From Seonamhaeicola sediminis (GTDB lineage: Bacteria > Bacteroidota > Bacteroidia > Flavobacteriales > Flavobacteriaceae), in contig NZ_SMZJ02000012.1 of NCBI RefSeq assembly GCF_004358095.2, forward strand, positions 1 to 53,845: a DNA stretch of 53,845 bases, read 5' to 3'. Below the pieces are notes generated by a model. The model saw only the letters and a list, made by a program, of their open reading frames with translations. It was not told the DNA's origin and ran no database searches. Shown in pieces: positions 44,143 to 52,435 of the stretch (its first letter is position 1; each line of letters opens with the position of its first letter). Position numbers and translations under genes: made by a program.

Positions 44143-44436
44143 ATGTCAGAAAAGCTTAAAATAAAGCTATCTATAGCTAATAGAGTATACCCTTTAACTA
44201 TTGAAGCAAGTCAGGAAGAAGGGTTGCGCAAGGCGGCTAAGAATATTGAATATATGATTAAACAGTTTGAGCAAAGTTATTCTGTGAGAGATAAACAAGA
44301 TGTTTTGGCTATGTGTGCCTTACAATTTGCATCTCAAGTTGAACAGAAATCTATTGATAAAGAGCATGTGAATGAACATGTAGAAATTAAGCTTAAAGCG
44401 CTTAACGAGCTATTACATTCGCATTTAAACTCTTAA
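44143..44436 (+). CDS. zapA: Cell division protein ZapA
   Basis: 97 residues. Binds and bundles FtsZ filaments at mid-cell. The N-terminal domain KLKIKLSIANRVYPLTIEAS and EEGLRKAAKNIEYMIKQFEQSY is diagnostic, followed by DKQDVLAMCALQFASQVE and a C-terminal helix that forms the dimer or tetramer stalk. It is in an operon with the coiled-coil gene, and its end is only 28 bases from the 6S-like RNA. Confidence 0.9.
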   Translation: MSEKLKIKLSIANRVYPLTIEASQEEGLRKAAKNIEYMIKQFEQSYSVRDKQDVLAMCALQFASQVEQKSIDKEHVNEHVEIKLKALNELLHSHLNS

Positions 44437-44464
44437 CGTTCTTTAAAATAAACTAAAAGTTACT

Positions 44465-44634
44465 GCCTACATTGGTTATTTTTTTTGATAAACTCAACGT
44501 TAATTCTTTAAAAAGGGTGAGTTTAAGTTGTAAAAGCATGCTGCCTTAGTCGCAGATCCTTGATCAGCTTGTTAGCCCTAAACTTGTTTTTAAGGAGTTT
44601 ATACAGAATGCACAACTGATGTAGGCTTTTTTTA
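44465..44634 (+). ncRNA. ssrS: 6S RNA (6S-Flavo type)
   Basis: A structured stretch of about 165 bases fits 6S RNA, which binds the housekeeping RNA polymerase and releases it by making a product RNA. A terminal stem of 13 pairs joins GCCTACATTGGTT (44465-44477) with AACTGATGTAGGC (44614-44626), including two G-U pairs, followed by a T run. A second stem ATAAACTC (44488-44495) pairs with GAGTTTAT (44595-44602). Above it is a large asymmetric bubble, then an upper stem AGTTTAAG/CCTAAACT (44520-44527 with 44577-44584). GAGTTTA at 44519 also complements ATAAACTC, giving an alternative fold. Position between zapA and rny parallels zapA-ssrS in Enterobacteria. Confidence 0.75.
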
Positions 44635-44658
44635 TATATAAATCAACTAAATTTAAGA

Positions 44659-46233
44659 ATGGACAACTCAATTATATTGGCAGTAGGAGGTGCGGTTGTA
44701 GGCCTAATATTAGGCTTTATTATTGCAAAGGTTTTAGAAAAGAATAAAGCCTCTAAACTTATCAAAGAGGCTAAAAAAAGTGCTTCCCTCATATTAAAAG
44801 AAGCAAATAGCGAAGGCGAAACCATAAAAAAGGATAAAATACTTCAGGCAAAAGAAAAGTTTATCGAACTAAAGGCAGAGCATGAAAAAGTTATTTTTGC
44901 CAGAGACAAAAAAATGGCTGAGGCCGAAAAAAGAACCAGAGATAAAGAGTCTCAAGTATCAAGCGAACTTTCTAAAGGAAAGAAACTAAATCAAAGTTTG
45001 GAAGACAAAATTAAGGATTACAACCATAGGCTTGATGTACTTGATAAGAAACAGGAAGAACTTGTTAAGCTTCATAAAAGTCAGGTGCAACAGCTAGAGG
45101 TTATTTCTAGTTTATCAGCCGAGGAGGCCAAAGAACAGCTAGTAGAGTCTCTAAAAGGTGAAGCAAAGAATGATGCCATGGCATTTATTCAAAGTTCTTT
45201 AGAAGAGGCTAAATTAACCGCAGAACAAGAGGCCAAAAAAGTCATTATTAATACGATTCAACGTATTGGAACTGAGGAAGCTGTAGATAACTGTGTGTCA
45301 GTTTTCAATATAGAATCTGATGACGTTAAAGGACGTATTATAGGGCGTGAAGGTAGAAATATTCGTGCCATTGAAGCCGCAACAGGCGTTGAAATAATTG
45401 TTGATGATACTCCTGAAGCTATTATTCTTTCTTGTTTTGATTCTGTTAGAAGAGAGATTGCGAGGTTATCATTACATAAATTGGTTACAGATGGGCGTAT
45501 TCATCCTGCTCGTATTGAAGAAGTGGTTAAGAAAACCAAGAAACAAATTGAGCAGGAAATTATTGAAGTTGGTAAGCGTACTGTTATAGACCTAGGTATT
45601 CATAATTTAAATCCAGAATTAATTAAAATGGTGGGACGTATGAAGTATCGTTCCTCTTATGGGCAAAACTTGTTACAGCATTCTCGAGAAGTTGCTAAAC
45701 TTTGTGGCGTTATGGCGGCTGAACTTGGTTTAAACCCCAAACTAGCTAAACGCGCTGGACTATTACATGATATAGGAAAAGTGCCAGATGCTGAAGCTGA
45801 TATGGAAACACCTCATGCTATTTTAGGTATGCAATGGGCAGAAAAGTACGGTGAAAAACATGATGTATGTAATGCTATAGGAGCCCACCACGACGAGATT
45901 GAAATGAAATCATTATTAGCACCTATTATTCAGGTTTGTGATGCTATTTCGGGAGCGCGTCCTGGAGCACGTCGTCAAGTTTTAGATAGCTATATTCAAC
46001 GTTTAAAAGATCTTGAAGATATTGCATTTGGCTTTACAGGAGTTAAAAAAGCCTACGCTATTCAAGCAGGAAGAGAACTCCGTGTTATTGTTGAGAGCGA
46101 AAAGGTAAATGATGATATGGCAGCTGATTTATCATTCAATATTTCTCAAAAAATTCAAACCGATATGACGTATCCTGGTCAGGTTAAAGTAACAGTTATT
46201 AGAGAAACTAGGGCAGTTAATATCGCTAAATAA
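44659..46233 (+). CDS. rny: Ribonuclease Y
   Basis: Membrane-anchored endoribonuclease that starts mRNA decay. 524 residues with an N-terminal helix ([22 protein letters not shown]), a long coiled coil (about 30-200, rich in K, E, A), the KH domain ([26 protein letters not shown]), then the HD domain with [11 protein letters not shown] near residue 370 and [10 protein letters not shown]-terminal signature [21 protein letters not shown]. The gene follows the 6S-like RNA and ends before the convergent xerD. Confidence 0.95.
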   Translation: MDNSIILAVGGAVVGLILGFIIAKVLEKNKASKLIKEAKKSASLILKEANSEGETIKKDKILQAKEKFIELKAEHEKVIFARDKKMAEAEKRTRDKESQVSSELSKGKKLNQSLEDKIKDYNHRLDVLDKKQEELVKLHKSQVQQLEVISSLSAEEAKEQLVESLKGEAKNDAMAFIQSSLEEAKLTAEQEAKKVIINTIQRIGTEEAVDNCVSVFNIESDDVKGRIIGREGRNIRAIEAATGVEIIVDDTPEAIILSCFDSVRREIARLSLHKLVTDGRIHPARIEEVVKKTKKQIEQEIIEVGKRTVIDLGIHNLNPELIKMVGRMKYRSSYGQNLLQHSREVAKLCGVMAAELGLNPKLAKRAGLLHDIGKVPDAEADMETPHAILGMQWAEKYGEKHDVCNAIGAHHDEIEMKSLLAPIIQVCDAISGARPGARRQVLDSYIQRLKDLEDIAFGFTGVKKAYAIQAGRELRVIVESEKVNDDMAADLSFNISQKIQTDMTYPGQVKVTVIRETRAVNIAK

Positions 46234-46247
46234 AACTTTTATTTTTT

Positions 46248-46273
46248 TGTCACACCGAGAGCAGTCGAAGTGT
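46248..46273. repeat. Degenerate flavobacterial interspersed repeat
   Basis: TGTCACACCGAGAGCAGTCGAAGTGT resembles the short interspersed repeat of Flavobacteriaceae with halves like CACTTCGA and TCGAAGTG around a GAGCGCAGT-type core. Only the right half is intact. It lies between rny and the palindromic terminator. Confidence 0.4.
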
Positions 46274-46293
46274 AAATAGAAGTAGATAAAATT

Positions 46294-46317
46294 AAAGTCC
46301 AGTGTACACTGGACTTT
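46294..46317. terminator. Bidirectional terminator, 24-base perfect palindrome
   Basis: AAAGTCCAGTGT pairs with ACACTGGACTTT with no loop spacer in the sequence; in RNA a few central bases open. The plus-strand side is followed by TTCT, and the minus-strand side has a short T run. It separates rny from the convergent xerD, whose stop begins at 46319. Confidence 0.7.
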
Positions 46318-46318
46318 T

Positions 46319-47215
46319 CTATTTCCTAGGATGATATTTTTCAACGACCTTGGTTAGATGACTTTTATCAACATGTACGTAAATTTCGGTGGTAGTGATA
46401 CTTTCATGCCCTAACATGAGTTGTATGGAGCGTAAATCGGCATCATTTTGTAGTAAATGTGTAGCAAAGGAATGTCTAAACGTGTGTGGTGATATTTTCT
46501 TTTTTAAGCCTACTTGTTCAGCTAATTGTTTCACAATATGGAACACCATAGCTCTAGTTAGCTGTTTGCCCCTTCGGTTTAGAAATAGAGTATCCTCAAA
46601 CCCTGGTTGAATGCGTAAATGATTTCTAATATGTTTTTTGTATATATTGATATACTTTTGCGTAGAAGCAACAATGGGTACAAACCGCTGTTTGTCTCCT
46701 TTACCAGTTACTTTTATAAAGCCTTCATCAAAATATAGATCAGATATTTTTAAGTTAACAAGTTCACTTACACGTAAACCACAGCCATAAAGGGTTTCTA
46801 ACATGGCTCTGTTGCGCTCTCCTTCGGGTTTACTTAAATCTACAGCAGCTATAATGGTATCAATTTCTTCTTCTGAAAGTGTATCGGGCAATTGTCTTCC
46901 TATTTTGGGCGACTCAATAAGTTCTAAAGGATTATCCTTTCTGTAATCTTCAAAAACTAAATAACCAAAAAAACTACGCAAGCCTGATATAATTCTAGAC
47001 TGCGAACGGGCATTAATATCTTTTGCGATTTCGTAAATGAATTGCTTGATAACCTCTGAAGAAATTGAAATAGGAGAGAGACTTAAATTCTTATCTTCCA
47101 AATACCGAATCAATTTTTTTACATCTCTAGAATAGTTATCAATGGAGTTATCAGATAATCCACGTTCTATCTTGAGGTAAAGTTGATAATCTTTCAGAGC
47201 ATGCTGCCATTTCAT
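46319..47215 (-). CDS. xerD: Tyrosine recombinase XerD
   Basis: Resolves chromosome dimers at dif with XerC during division. 298 residues. The N-terminal SAM-like domain (WQHALKDYQLYLKIERGLSDN) is followed by the catalytic domain with the full set of residues: Arg in LYGCGLRVSELVNL, Lys in VTGKGDKQRFVPI, His/Arg in SPHTFRHSFATHLL, His in LGHESITTTEIYVHV and the nucleophile Tyr in the last of these. The usual length is about 300. The gene is alone on the minus strand between rny and the TM2 gene. Confidence 0.92.
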   Translation of the reverse strand: MKWQHALKDYQLYLKIERGLSDNSIDNYSRDVKKLIRYLEDKNLSLSPISISSEVIKQFIYEIAKDINARSQSRIISGLRSFFGYLVFEDYRKDNPLELIESPKIGRQLPDTLSEEEIDTIIAAVDLSKPEGERNRAMLETLYGCGLRVSELVNLKISDLYFDEGFIKVTGKGDKQRFVPIVASTQKYINIYKKHIRNHLRIQPGFEDTLFLNRRGKQLTRAMVFHIVKQLAEQVGLKKKISPHTFRHSFATHLLQNDADLRSIQLMLGHESITTTEIYVHVDKSHLTKVVEKYHPRK

Positions 47216-47231
47216 AATTTAAAAATAAGAT

Positions 47232-47264
47232 AAAAAAAAAGACCACTAGGATGTGGTCTTTAAA
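47232..47264 (-). terminator. Rho-independent terminator after TM2 gene
   Basis: On the minus strand AAAGACCAC pairs with GTGGTCTTT around ATCCTA, followed by nine T. It ends the TM2-domain gene before xerD. Confidence 0.85.
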
Positions 47265-47282
47265 TACAGTACATTACTTTTT

Positions 47283-47615
47283 CTAAAAATTACCAGATAA
47301 CATATTTATTAAGTCAATTATCCACCAAATACCCAATCCTCCTAGTGTTAAAATAAACACTATGTTCCAAATGACTGGTTTGCCGTAATACCATCTGTGT
47401 GCAGCTAAACCTCCTAAGAAAAACCATAATAATACACCAACAACTAAGTCTTTCTGTGCAGCTATAGGAGTAGCTAGAGTTTCTACAACCTCAAGAGTTG
47501 TATTGACTTCGGTATTGGTTGATGTAGAAATTGTTCTTTTAACAGGAAAAGAAGCATAACTAGCACTATACATTAATAAAGTGACTAATAAGGAAAATAA
47601 TAATTTACTTTTCAT
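47283..47615 (-). CDS. TM2-domain membrane protein
   Basis: 110 residues. Signal-like N-terminus (MKSKLLFSLLVTLLMYSASYAS), a Thr-rich linker, then the TM2 domain: DLVVGVLLWFFLGGLAAHRWYYGK with the conserved GxxGxHRxY-type motif (here GGLAAHRWY), and the second helix VFILTLGGLGIWWIIDLINML. The TM2 family is widespread and poorly understood. It is divergent from the secreted-protein gene at 47663. Confidence 0.85.
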   Translation of the reverse strand: MKSKLLFSLLVTLLMYSASYASFPVKRTISTSTNTEVNTTLEVVETLATPIAAQKDLVVGVLLWFFLGGLAAHRWYYGKPVIWNIVFILTLGGLGIWWIIDLINMLSGNF

Positions 47616-47652
47616 AATTAATTGGTTTATGTTTGTATAAATGTAAAAAAAA

Positions 47653-47660
47653 TATTTTTG
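47653..47660 (+). promoter_or_regulatory. Candidate -7 promoter element TATTTTTG
   Basis: Match to TAnnTTTG, ending two bases before the ATG at 47663. If real, the transcript is leaderless or starts inside the codon, so the motif may be chance. Confidence 0.3.
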
Positions 47661-47662
47661 AA

Positions 47663-48547
47663 ATGAGTAAAAAGTTTCTATTTATTAGTCTCATTTTATT
47701 TACGCCATTATTTTGTTTTTCTCAACAGGGATATGAGTATTTTGGCGGATTGATACTAAATGATTCTACCAGTATGACTTATAAATTGAGTTTAACAGAA
47801 AGCAAAGGTGAAGTAAAAGGATATTCTATTACTGATTTAGGAGGCTTATATGAAACAAAATCGACCGTTTTTGGAGAGTATGATAACGTTAATAAAGAGT
47901 TGAATTTTAGAGAAGTTCAAACAATATATACCAAAACACCCTTAGAGAAAGATTATGATTTTTGTTACGTAAATACCACAATAAAAAACTTTTCTTTTGA
48001 AAAAACTGAAAAATTCAAGGCGAATTTTGTGGGTCTTTTTGAAGATAATAGCCAATGTATCAATGGTGAGTTGTTTTTAAGTATTGCACAGGACATAGAG
48101 GATAAGATGATGAAGGTAAAAAAGAAGATTGATAGGATGAAAAGAATTCCTGATAGTGTAAAACAAAAGTTTCAACCTTTAAAAATGATGGACTCACTAA
48201 ACATGAATATTTTAAGAAAAAATCAAACGTTAAGTGTTTTTTCTAAAAGTAAGAACGTTAAGTTAATAATTTATGATGGAGGTAAGGAAGATGGCGATAA
48301 GATTACAGTATCTGTAAATGGGAAAGTAATACGGCAAGGTTTTAAAGTAAGTAATAAAAAAGAAATTATTGTATTAAGTTTAAAGGAAGATGTAACATCT
48401 GTAGCAATTAAAGCAATTAATGAAGGCGAGATTTCTCCAAATACAGCTGTTGTTAAGTTAGAAGATTTAAATAACAATATTAAAGCCTTATCTAATTTGA
48501 AAACAGGAGAAATAACTACTATAGATATTTTAAAGGTGAAAAAATAA
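47663..48547 (+). CDS. Secreted protein of unknown function
   Basis: 294 residues from the ATG at 47663. Signal peptide KKFLFISLILFTPLFCFSQ. The mature part has two regions: a beta-rich N-terminal half (YEYFGGLILNDSTSMTYKLS, GEVKGYSITDLGGLYETKS) that resembles extracellular domains of Bacteroidota, and a C-terminal half with VKLIIYDGGKEDGDKITVSV, similar to the beta segments of bacterial Ig-like modules. No catalytic motif. It precedes aroQ by 12 bases, so they probably share a transcript. Confidence 0.75.
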   Translation: MSKKFLFISLILFTPLFCFSQQGYEYFGGLILNDSTSMTYKLSLTESKGEVKGYSITDLGGLYETKSTVFGEYDNVNKELNFREVQTIYTKTPLEKDYDFCYVNTTIKNFSFEKTEKFKANFVGLFEDNSQCINGELFLSIAQDIEDKMMKVKKKIDRMKRIPDSVKQKFQPLKMMDSLNMNILRKNQTLSVFSKSKNVKLIIYDGGKEDGDKITVSVNGKVIRQGFKVSNKKEIIVLSLKEDVTSVAIKAINEGEISPNTAVVKLEDLNNNIKALSNLKTGEITTIDILKVKK

Positions 48548-48559
48548 TATCTTTATCCT

Positions 48560-48988
48560 ATGAAAAAAATAATCATCATTAACGGACCCAACTTAAACTT
48601 ATTGGGTAAGCGTGAACCTAATATTTATGGAAGCTTGACTTTTACAGAGTTTTTGGATGAAATAAAAGTAAAATACCCAAATGTAAGCATTGAATATTAT
48701 CAATCTAATATAGAGGGAGAACTTATTGATAAACTTCATGAAGTAGGTTTTAGCTATGATGGTATTATTTTAAATGCGGGAGCCTATACACATACCTCTA
48801 TAGGAATAGGGGATGCAATAAAAGGTATTGAAACCCCAGTAGTTGAAGTACATATTTCAAACACTTTTGGAAGAGAAGAATTTAGACATCAATCTTATAT
48901 ATCACCCAATGCTAAAGGGGTTATTCTCGGTTTCGGATTGCAGAGTTATGAATTAGCGTTAGAAAGCTTTCAGAAAAGCCCTAAATAA
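48560..48988 (+). CDS. aroQ: Type II 3-dehydroquinate dehydratase
   Basis: Third step of the shikimate pathway. 142 residues, the usual length. Catalytic and binding motifs: IINGPNLNLLGKREPNIYG (with the active Tyr in NIYG and the Arg in KREP), YQSNIEGELIDKLHE, ILNAGAYTHTSIGIGDA and VEVHISNTFGREEFRHQSYIS. The dodecameric class II enzyme, not AroD. One-base overlap (TAATG) with the next gene. Confidence 0.95.
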   Translation: MKKIIIINGPNLNLLGKREPNIYGSLTFTEFLDEIKVKYPNVSIEYYQSNIEGELIDKLHEVGFSYDGIILNAGAYTHTSIGIGDAIKGIETPVVEVHISNTFGREEFRHQSYISPNAKGVILGFGLQSYELALESFQKSPK

Positions 48989-49470
48989 TGAAAATCTTTG
49001 CGCTTTGGATTCTAGTATTTTCTTCTGTAAGTATTTCGTTAAGTGCGCAATCTAAAGTTAATTTTGGAGTTAAAGGTGGTTTCAACTATACGTTTTTTAA
49101 AATAAAAGAATCTAGTTTTGGTTTTGACCAAGACAATGAATCTGGGTTTTATAGTGGCGTATTTTTAGATTTAGAAGTTGATGAAAGTTATGGGCTTCAA
49201 CCAGAATTACTATTTATATCTCTAAAGGATTTTAAGTTTTTAAATGTACCACTTTATATACGATATGAAGTAGCAAACAGGATTAATCTATTGGTAGGTC
49301 CTAGTGTAAACTATTTCTTCGATTTCTTTTCTAATAAATTAAAGATCAGAGCAGATTTAAGTAGTTCTTATGATATAACTTCAAATATAGATATACACGT
49401 AAAATATGCCTTAGGCTTTAAGGAAATTACTCCCAATAGCCTATTTATTGGTGTTGGTTTCAAAATATAA
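48988..49470 (+). CDS. Small outer-membrane beta-barrel protein
   Basis: 160 residues. Signal peptide MKIFALWILVFSSVSISLSAQ. Alternating strands (KVNFGVKGGFNYTFFKI, GFYSGVFLDLEVDESYGLQP, VPLYIRYEVANRINLLVGPSVNY) ending in aromatic SLFIGVGFKI fit an eight-strand barrel of the porin-family (OMP_b-brl_2) type. Starts inside the aroQ stop, so coupled to it. Role unknown. Confidence 0.8.
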   Translation: MKIFALWILVFSSVSISLSAQSKVNFGVKGGFNYTFFKIKESSFGFDQDNESGFYSGVFLDLEVDESYGLQPELLFISLKDFKFLNVPLYIRYEVANRINLLVGPSVNYFFDFFSNKLKIRADLSSSYDITSNIDIHVKYALGFKEITPNSLFIGVGFKI

Positions 49471-49503
49471 GGTACTAAGGATTAAAGTATATTTTGAAAA
49501 ACA

Positions 49504-49531
49504 AAAAAGTTCCGAGAAATCGGAACTTTTT
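49504..49531. terminator. Bidirectional terminator with GAAA loop
   Basis: AAAAAGTTCCGA and TCGGAACTTTTT arms of 12 bases around GAAA, with T runs on both strands. It ends the aroQ/barrel transcript and lpdA, whose stop is at 49561. Confidence 0.9.
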
Positions 49532-49560
49532 TATCTATAAATCTAACTTGTATAAGAAGT

Positions 49561-50937
49561 CTAGATGTGGATACACTCATCGTAAGCATCAGCAACAGCT
49601 TCCATAACTGCTTCACTCATAGTAGGGTGAGGGTGCACTGCTTTTAATACATCATGTCCGGTTGTTTCCAGTTTTCTGGCTACTACGGCTTCGGCAATCA
49701 TATCGGTTACGCCAGCTCCAATCATGTGGCAACCTAACCATTCACCGTATTTGGCATCGAATATTACTTTTACAAAACCGTCTTTATTTCCACCGGCACT
49801 TGCTTTACCTGATGCAGAGAATGGGAATTTTCCAATCTTGACGTCTAATCCTTTATCTTTGGCTTGTTGCTCTGTTAAACCAACTGATGCAATTTCAGGT
49901 GAGCAATAGGTGCAACCAGGAATATTTCCGTAATCCAAAGTTTCAACATGATGCCCTGCTATTTTTTCAACACATAAAATACCTTCAGCAGAAGCTACGT
50001 GAGCTAAAGCTTGACCAGGTGTTACATCACCAATGGCATAGTAACCAGGAATATTAGTTTGATAGAAATCATTAACTAATATTTTGTCTCTATCAACTAC
50101 AATACCTACCTCTTCTAAACCAATATTTTCAATATTCGTTTTAATTCCCACAGCAGATAAAACCACATCTGCTTCAAGAACTTCTTCTCCTTTTTTAGTT
50201 TTAACAGTTGCCTTAACACCTTTACCAGAAGTATCTACATTGGTAACTTCGGCAGACGTCATGATATTAATGCCATTCTTTTTAAAAGAACGTTCTAATT
50301 GTTTAGATACATCGCCATCTTCTACAGGAACAATATTTGGTAAATATTCTACAATAGTTACTTCAGTACCAATGGAATTATAGAAATAAGCAAACTCAAC
50401 CCCAATAGCACCAGAACCTACAACAATCATTTTTTTAGGTTGTTTTGGTAAGCTCATAGCTTCACGGTAACCAATTACTTTTTTACCATCTTGAGGTAAA
50501 CTAGGTAACTCACGAGAACGTGCTCCGGTAGCAATAATGATGTGGTCTGCGCTATAAACAGTACCATCAACATCAATCTTTTTACCTGGTTTTAAAGTAC
50601 CATAACCATTTATAACGTCTATTTTGTTCTTCTTCATTAAGAACTCAATACCTTTACTCATTCCTTCAGCAACACCACGACTGCGTTTTACAACCGCATC
50701 AAAATCGTGCTCAGCGTCTTTAACTTTTAAACCGTAATCTTCAGCATGCTTCAGATACTCAAATACTTGCGCAGATTTTAATAAGGCTTTTGTAGGAATA
50801 CATCCCCAATTCAAACAAACACCACCTAAGCTTTCTTTCTCAACAATGGCGGTTTTAAAACCCAGTTGAGATGCTCTAATTGCTGTTACATATCCACCAG
50901 GACCACTTCCAAGAACTATAATATCGTATTTACTCAT
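49561..50937 (-). CDS. lpdA: Dihydrolipoyl dehydrogenase
   Basis: E3 subunit of 2-oxo acid dehydrogenase complexes; re-oxidises lipoamide with FAD and NAD. 458 residues. FAD motif VLGSGPGGYVTAIRA, redox-active Cys pair in GGVCLNWGCIPTKALL near residues 41-46, NAD motif VVGSGAIGVEFAYFYN, and the C-terminal active site GCHMIGAGVTDMIAE with HPHPTMSEAVMEA. No E1/E2 genes are adjacent. A promoter element lies 18 bases upstream of the start. Confidence 0.95.
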   Translation of the reverse strand: MSKYDIIVLGSGPGGYVTAIRASQLGFKTAIVEKESLGGVCLNWGCIPTKALLKSAQVFEYLKHAEDYGLKVKDAEHDFDAVVKRSRGVAEGMSKGIEFLMKKNKIDVINGYGTLKPGKKIDVDGTVYSADHIIIATGARSRELPSLPQDGKKVIGYREAMSLPKQPKKMIVVGSGAIGVEFAYFYNSIGTEVTIVEYLPNIVPVEDGDVSKQLERSFKKNGINIMTSAEVTNVDTSGKGVKATVKTKKGEEVLEADVVLSAVGIKTNIENIGLEEVGIVVDRDKILVNDFYQTNIPGYYAIGDVTPGQALAHVASAEGILCVEKIAGHHVETLDYGNIPGCTYCSPEIASVGLTEQQAKDKGLDVKIGKFPFSASGKASAGGNKDGFVKVIFDAKYGEWLGCHMIGAGVTDMIAEAVVARKLETTGHDVLKAVHPHPTMSEAVMEAVADAYDECIHI

Positions 50938-50955
50938 GTGTTAAAATTTAAGGTG

Positions 50956-50963
50956 CAAATTTA
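50956..50963 (-). promoter_or_regulatory. Candidate -7 promoter element TAAATTTG (lpdA)
   Basis: Minus-strand match to TAnnTTTG, 18 bases before the lpdA ATG at 50937. Confidence 0.5.
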
Positions 50964-51017
50964 CGAAATCGATTTTTAATAAAGAATTTAGAACCCTATA
51001 AAATTTGTATGATTTAT

Positions 51018-51025
51018 TACCTTTG
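51018..51025 (+). promoter_or_regulatory. Candidate -7 promoter element TACCTTTG (NADH dehydrogenase)
   Basis: Match to TAnnTTTG, 18 bases before the ATG at 51044. It is divergent from the lpdA promoter across 54 bases. Confidence 0.5.
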
Positions 51026-51043
51026 TAAAGCAAGTATCATTAT

Positions 51044-52324
51044 ATGAATATTCCCAGAACAAGTTATCCCAGAGTTGTTATTATTGGCGGCGGCTTTGCA
51101 GGTATAGCTTTAGCAAAAAAGCTTTCAAAACAAGAAGTTCAGGTTGTTTTATTAGATAAAAACAATTACCACACATTTCAGCCATTACTGTATCAGGTTT
51201 CTACCGGTGGATTAGAGCCAGATTCCATAGCTTACCCTATAAGAAAGGTTTTAAAAGATTTTCCCAATTTTTATTTTAGGTTAGCTAATGTTGAAGAAAT
51301 TGATACAGCGAAGAATAAGGTAAAGACCAATATTGGCAATTTAAAATTTGATTATTTGGTCATTGCCTCAGGTTCAGTAACCAATTATTTTGGAAACTCA
51401 GACATTGAAAAGCACAGTATGGCGATGAAAACCATACCCCAGTCACTCAATTTAAGAAGTTTAATTCTGGAGAATTTTGAAGATGCTCTTTTAACGTCCG
51501 ATTTAAATGAGCGTAATGCTTTGATGAACTTTGTAATTGTTGGTGGAGGACCCACTGGCGTAGAACTTGCTGGGGCTTTGGCAGAAATTAAAAAAGGAAT
51601 TTTACCCAAGGACTACCCAGATTTAGACACTCGTTTGGCGCAAATTCATGTGGTGCAGTCTGGTGATTGTATCTTAAAAGGTATGAGTGCCAAAGCTTCT
51701 CAAAAGGCAGAAGATTTTCTTGAAAAACTTGGGGTTAATATTTGGAAACATGTAAGAGTAACCAATTACGATGGAAAAACAGTTACTACTGATACTGATT
51801 TAACTTTTGAAACTGCCACACTTATTTGGGCTGCTGGAGTGAAAGGAGCTACAATTAAAGGCTTAGATAGTAGTGATTTTATTACTAGAGGTCATCGTAT
51901 TGATGTGAATGCCTTTAGCCAAGTAAAAGGCTTTCACCATATTTTTGCCATAGGAGATGTGGCATACATGCAAACTAAAGATTTCTCTGATGGTTTACCA
52001 ATGATGGCGCAACCAGCCATTCAACAAGGAGAACAATTGGGTGATAATCTATTAAACTTAATTGAAGGTAAACCTTTAAAAGCGTTTACTTACAAGGATA
52101 AAGGTGCCATGGCTACCATTGGTAGAAATAAAGCCGTTGTAGATTTAAAAAAATGGAAGTTCCAGGGAGTTTTTGCGTGGTATGTTTGGATGTTTGTCCA
52201 TCTGTTTTTTTTAATAGGTTTTAGAAATCGTATGGTGGTTTTTATAAACTGGGTGTATAATTATGTGCGTTTTGATAGGGAAGCACGATTAATTATTCGT
52301 CCTTTCAAGAAGAGACATCCTTAG
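51044..52324 (+). CDS. Type II NADH dehydrogenase (NDH-2)
   Basis: Oxidises NADH and passes electrons to quinone without proton pumping, at the inner face of the membrane. 426 residues. FAD motif VVIIGGGFAGIALAKKL, the quinone-side motif NYHTFQPLLYQVSTGGLEPDSIAYPIR, NAD motif FVIVGGGPTGVELAGALAE, FAD-binding FAIGDVAYMQT and the membrane-association helix WYVWMFVHLFFLIGFRNRM near the C-terminus. Typical NDH-2 length. Monocistronic. Confidence 0.93.
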   Translation: MNIPRTSYPRVVIIGGGFAGIALAKKLSKQEVQVVLLDKNNYHTFQPLLYQVSTGGLEPDSIAYPIRKVLKDFPNFYFRLANVEEIDTAKNKVKTNIGNLKFDYLVIASGSVTNYFGNSDIEKHSMAMKTIPQSLNLRSLILENFEDALLTSDLNERNALMNFVIVGGGPTGVELAGALAEIKKGILPKDYPDLDTRLAQIHVVQSGDCILKGMSAKASQKAEDFLEKLGVNIWKHVRVTNYDGKTVTTDTDLTFETATLIWAAGVKGATIKGLDSSDFITRGHRIDVNAFSQVKGFHHIFAIGDVAYMQTKDFSDGLPMMAQPAIQQGEQLGDNLLNLIEGKPLKAFTYKDKGAMATIGRNKAVVDLKKWKFQGVFAWYVWMFVHLFFLIGFRNRMVVFINWVYNYVRFDREARLIIRPFKKRHP

Positions 52325-52435
52325 CGCTTTTTATGGATTCCATATGTTTTTTTTTGATGTTCATACTATTAATCTGTTAATTTTCAGATATTTTGATTAA
52401 ATTAATAAACTATTAACCAATCAAATTTATTCAAA

